From Clostridia bacterium (GTDB taxonomy: Bacteria > Bacillota_A > Clostridia > Lachnospirales > Lachnospiraceae), in assembly GCA_012515365.1 (NCBI GenBank), contig JAAYYM010000355.1:1-8887 (forward strand): a DNA stretch of 8,887 nucleotides. The letters run 5' to 3'. Position 1 is the first letter of the stretch, and each line of letters starts with the position of its first letter. The notes below the pieces were generated by a model that worked only from the letters and a program-made list of their open reading frames with translations, was not told where the DNA came from and made no database searches. The position numbers and the translations under genes were made by a program. Below, piece after piece: positions 6,165-8,887 of the stretch.

Positions 6165-6196
6165 AAGGAGGATTTAAATTGTCCTCCTTTTTTTTT
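6165..6196 (+). terminator. intrinsic terminator between convergent blocks
   Basis: An 8-bp stem (AAGGAGGA at 6165-6172 with TCCTCCTT at 6182-6189), a 9-nt loop and a T9 run (6188-6196) lie 22 nt after the GroES-like stop. The U-tract is strong only for + strand transcription. For the opposing - strand transcript the stem is the same but the following bases are not a T run, so termination there would be weaker. Confidence 0.85.
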
Positions 6197-6201
6197 GTTT
6201 A

Positions 6202-7890
6202 CTAATGATCTATTAATGGTATCTTGTAGTTGATTGTCGCAATTTTATCATCAATGATTAAGAGCACTCTTCCTGTGCCTTGGTACTCAAACGCCCCTAT
6301 GTCATAGGCTGCCCCGTAAAGGGAAGCACCGTGGAAGTCTGTGCCTCCGGTGATTGTAGACACATCTATTCCCGCATCACGGCAGGGAGACGTTGACTGA
6401 AGGTGGAAGTCTGACGAAGAAACAAAAGTCGGGTCGGTGGTTATGTTGTTTTGAGTGGTATTATGTGTCGGCGAATAGTCAGGACCATATCTTGGAACAT
6501 TGTTATTGCCATTATTATAAAGACAATTATTCTCGATCCATAAATAATCACAAGTAATATCCGGATCTCCGTCATTATAACCAAAAACACCCGCATAATC
6601 AAATCCTACAACTATATTGTTTCTGATTTTTATATTTGTAGATACCATCGGAGGTATCATTATTCCCCACATGGTTGAATATGTACCTTCTTTTGCAGTA
6701 ATGACGTTATTATATACTTCCCAATTATCTACCGTCTGCCAATCTGCCGGATCAGAGCTTTTTATTCCCCATCCCTTACTATGGGTTGCTAAAGCATCCG
6801 TTATACCCATGCTCTCAAATATATTATGGCTTATTCTGATATTTTTAAATACTGTTGCCTCAGAAGGTTCGGGTTGACCAAATCCTAATCCCGTTGCTGT
6901 GTTTTTTACATAATTTTTCTCAATGATTATGTCCTCATTATTTAAATGAGCCTCAAGAATAAAGCCTCTCGTATGCTCGTATAATGATTGCGTCGGTTGC
7001 CCCATTACGTTATGATGTACCCATGCGCAATAATCATATTCACCCTTAACATTTATTTTTCCGCCCAGATCAATAGAACCTTCTAAATAATTGTACGCAA
7101 TCTCTACCCCCCCCCTGATATCCCATATCTCAATCGAAAAGTCCCAATGTTCCTCACTTGTAAAGGGATTTTGATAAATATTATTATATACTATCTTGCC
7201 ATTTTTAATATTCCCATTTACGCACTTAATTGGCATCCCGTTTAATCCCGGAGTATTCTTTTGTATGAAGTCATTATACCCTATATAGAAATCCTCCTGT
7301 CCATCCATACCACAACCACCATAACCATTAGCGCCATATCCGGCACAATTAATCACTGTATTATGTCTAAATTTATTACCACTTGCTCTCGTCGGGCTTA
7401 CTGCCCCTACGTCATTGATTACATAAAACCTCGCTCCCCAAAACTCAAAGTAGCTTATAGTGCAATGGTGAATATCAACATTATTCCTCCTTGAAATCAT
7501 TATTGCTCCGTATGCGGTATAATTACTCCCGTCAAAATGTAGATATGAAATGCTCTGATTACCGTCTTGCACAGTCTCGTCTGCTAACCAAACCGCGTAA
7601 TAACTCGCATCTCTATAAGTGCTGATAATCTTTGGTATATCTGTACTATCGCCTAATAGATGAACTCCCCGCGCAAGGTTTATTCGTGCGCTTTCGTTAA
7701 TTGTCCCCGGATTAACGTAAATTGTATCTCCCGCCATTGTTGCCTGCGTACAGGCATAAGAAACCAGTGCCCACGGATTACCGACAGAGCCATCCCCCGT
7801 TCCATCGTTCCCAGATTCATCAACATAGTATTTTGTCCCCCACGCCGTAAGGCTGAAGGCAAGCAGTAGTATAGTAAGAATCTTTCTCAT
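6202..7890 (-). CDS. secreted right-handed beta-helix protein, pectate-lyase-like fold
   Basis: The product has 562 residues. Residues 1-18 (MRKILTILLLAFSLTAWG) look like a Sec signal peptide, with cleavage probably just before TKYYVD. Residues 20-62 carry the DUF1565-type opening of parallel beta-helix proteins: YYVDESGNDG, GNPWAL, AGDTIYVNPG. Repeated short strands with Asn/His turns follow (DIHHCTISYF, NKFRHNTVIN, IVYNNIYQN, VEIAYNYLEG, NIRISHNIFES, WEVYNNVIT, IKIRNNIVVG, LWIENNCLYNN), typical of successive helix coils. The end DIGAFEYQ (about 530-537) is common in secreted Bacteroidota helix proteins. It probably binds or cleaves a polysaccharide; I cannot assign catalytic residues. It starts 1 nt after the fibre gene stop. 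It contains a G9 tract (7107-7115). It ends TAG followed at once by TAA. Confidence 0.85.
   Translation of the reverse strand: MRKILTILLLAFSLTAWGTKYYVDESGNDGTGDGSVGNPWALVSYACTQATMAGDTIYVNPGTINESARINLARGVHLLGDSTDIPKIISTYRDASYYAVWLADETVQDGNQSISYLHFDGSNYTAYGAIMISRRNNVDIHHCTISYFEFWGARFYVINDVGAVSPTRASGNKFRHNTVINCAGYGANGYGGCGMDGQEDFYIGYNDFIQKNTPGLNGMPIKCVNGNIKNGKIVYNNIYQNPFTSEEHWDFSIEIWDIRGGVEIAYNYLEGSIDLGGKINVKGEYDYCAWVHHNVMGQPTQSLYEHTRGFILEAHLNNEDIIIEKNYVKNTATGLGFGQPEPSEATVFKNIRISHNIFESMGITDALATHSKGWGIKSSDPADWQTVDNWEVYNNVITAKEGTYSTMWGIMIPPMVSTNIKIRNNIVVGFDYAGVFGYNDGDPDITCDYLWIENNCLYNNGNNNVPRYGPDYSPTHNTTQNNITTDPTFVSSSDFHLQSTSPCRDAGIDVSTITGGTDFHGASLYGAAYDIGAFEYQGTGRVLLIIDDKIATINYKIPLIDH
7107..7115 (-). 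repeat. homopolymeric G9 tract in coding sequence
   Basis: Nine consecutive G on the - strand, coding Arg259-Gly-Gly-Val262 of the beta-helix protein as AGG GGG GGG GTA. Loss of one G makes an immediate TAG. Gain of one G gives a TGA about a dozen codons later. Confidence 0.9.
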
Positions 7891-7891
7891 A

Positions 7892-8887
7892 TCAGTCAGT
7901 CATTGAAACCCAGCTTGTCCCATTGTAATAGTACAGGTGATGATCCGTGTCAGCATAGATCATACCCTCTGTCGCTCCCGCAGGAGGTGAGGCCGTGGGC
8001 GTTAGTTTGATTACATCGGTGATGTTAACGGTAGTCAGTGTTGGCCCCGTGTTTAACACTATATCGCCCGTGCCGGTGGCTCCGTAGTTCTCAACCGAAT
8101 AGTTTTCAGAACCTGTTGCAGGACCAAGAATAGTCTGTACTTTATTAAGACTGTCAAGCATTACACGCTTATTAGTCCTTACATATTCCATTGTAGAAAG
8201 AGTATCGTTTGTAGTAGTAGTTGGAAGATTATGAATATAAAGATTAGTAAAGTATCCATTAGGAATTCTTGAAATAGTCGATGTTCCAACTCTTGCTCCA
8301 GTATAAGTATCAGCATAAATGCCATTAGAACTTATATAAGTTGATAATGTATAATTGTTACTTAAAGTATCGATATATGCCCGATTAACATATTGAGAAT
8401 AACTACCAAGATCACCAACTATAGTAAAGTCTCCATGTGACCAGATTCTATTATCAAACCCCTGAAAATAAGCTCCAACAGGAAATCCGAAATAAATAGG
8501 AGAATTCGGTGTTAACCATAATGAATGGATTGGTTTTAGTGAAGATCCGAGCTGAGTAATAGCGCTATCAAGCGGAGTAAGAAATTGAGGTAAGGTAATA
8601 AGATTAGTAACTTCAATTTCATCAAACCATCCTTTCGTTACCCTTCCTTCTGTTGCACCTATTGAACCTGTCATTGTAAGATTATTTGCTCCAAGAGCAA
8701 GATTACCACCAGCCAATGTCAGGACATTTGATCCGTGAGTTAACGTTACATCATTAGAGTTAAAATTTAATACTCCTGCTGATGGTATATATGTTATAGC
8801 CGGTAATGTTACTTGTGTAGTAAATATTGGTGAAGCAAACATTGTTGCCTTACTCTCATTTGTAACATTATTTATTCCAAGAGTAAC
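7892..8887 (-). CDS. tail-fibre-like protein, 5'-truncated by window end
   Basis: The frame is open to the last base of the window, giving 331 visible residues. An ATG at 8842 is internal-looking: the 15 codons before it read VTLGINNVTNESKAT, a phrase typical of phage fibre repeats, so the true start is outside. The protein is rich in Thr, Asn, Gly and Ser, with many short strands. Features typical of tail fibres are visible: repeated GATEG segments, LGSSLKPIHSLWL, and GATGTGDIVLNTGPTL. It ends with a module of the kind EGMIYADTDHHLYYYNGTSWVSM. I see no Lys/Ser-His type intramolecular chaperone at the C-terminus. It probably forms part of a receptor-binding fibre. The stop TGA is followed after one base by the beta-helix gene ATG, so the two are almost certainly translated from one message. 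Confidence 0.8.
   Translation of the reverse strand, partial: VTLGINNVTNESKATMFASPIFTTQVTLPAITYIPSAGVLNFNSNDVTLTHGSNVLTLAGGNLALGANNLTMTGSIGATEGRVTKGWFDEIEVTNLITLPQFLTPLDSAITQLGSSLKPIHSLWLTPNSPIYFGFPVGAYFQGFDNRIWSHGDFTIVGDLGSYSQYVNRAYIDTLSNNYTLSTYISSNGIYADTYTGARVGTSTISRIPNGYFTNLYIHNLPTTTTNDTLSTMEYVRTNKRVMLDSLNKVQTILGPATGSENYSVENYGATGTGDIVLNTGPTLTTVNITDVIKLTPTASPPAGATEGMIYADTDHHLYYYNGTSWVSMTD

Noticed and set aside
6202..6207. TAG stop followed directly by TAA as a sign of TAG recoding
   Set aside because: TAG is absent as a stop elsewhere in the window, and recoding is known in crAss-like phages. However, no gene here has an in-frame TAG and the long fibre and helix genes are uninterrupted, so the standard code explains everything.
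6617..7869. Open frames on the + strand at 6617-6877, 7261-7494 and 7660-7869
   Set aside because: They lie antisense inside the beta-helix gene, have Ile/Cys-rich unlikely compositions, and have no start context.

Overview
The window looks like part of a tailed-phage (or prophage) genome, most likely of a Bacteroidota host. No bacterial housekeeping genes, rRNA, tRNA, IS element or CRISPR array were seen. The host inference rests on three things: AT-rich coding sequence, starts that mostly lack a clear Shine-Dalgarno, and proteins of types I recall from Bacteroides-group and crAss-like phages. It has not been confirmed by any search.

Layout: two blocks point at each other. Positions 1-6142 on the + strand form a tightly packed DNA-metabolism and accessory block. 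In order it holds: a 5'-truncated unknown gene; two small phage genes; a long coiled-coil protein of the DUF1351-like kind; an HU/IHF-like DNA-bending protein with a long C-terminal extension; a putative phage single-strand DNA-binding protein with a Pro-Ala linker; a NinB-like putative recombination protein; a 55-residue micro-gene overlapped on both sides; a complete family-1 uracil-DNA glycosylase with an extra C-terminal region; a 128-residue unknown protein with a hydrophobic N-terminus; and a GroES-like co-chaperonin. Most junctions are overlaps or gaps of a few bases (the widest is 33 nt before the SSB), so the block probably reads as one or two transcripts. It ends at a clear intrinsic terminator (6165-6196).

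Positions 8887-6202 on the - strand form a virion or host-surface block. The C-terminal part of a tail-fibre-like protein enters from outside the window. One base later comes a 562-residue right-handed beta-helix protein with a Sec-type signal peptide.

How the genes may work together: the HU-like protein, coiled-coil protein, SSB, NinB-like protein and UDG are a plausible set for binding, recombining and repairing phage DNA. The GroES-like protein probably adapts the host chaperonin to fold phage proteins. The fibre and beta-helix proteins probably deal with host surface glycans. The observations I would follow up first are: a G9 tract in the beta-helix gene where loss or gain of one G gives an early stop; a 17-bp near-perfect direct repeat that exactly brackets the 128-residue gene and whose collapse would rejoin UDG to the GroES-like gene; the exported form of the beta-helix protein; and an A7-G-A7 tract containing an in-frame A AAA AAG heptamer in the HU-like gene.
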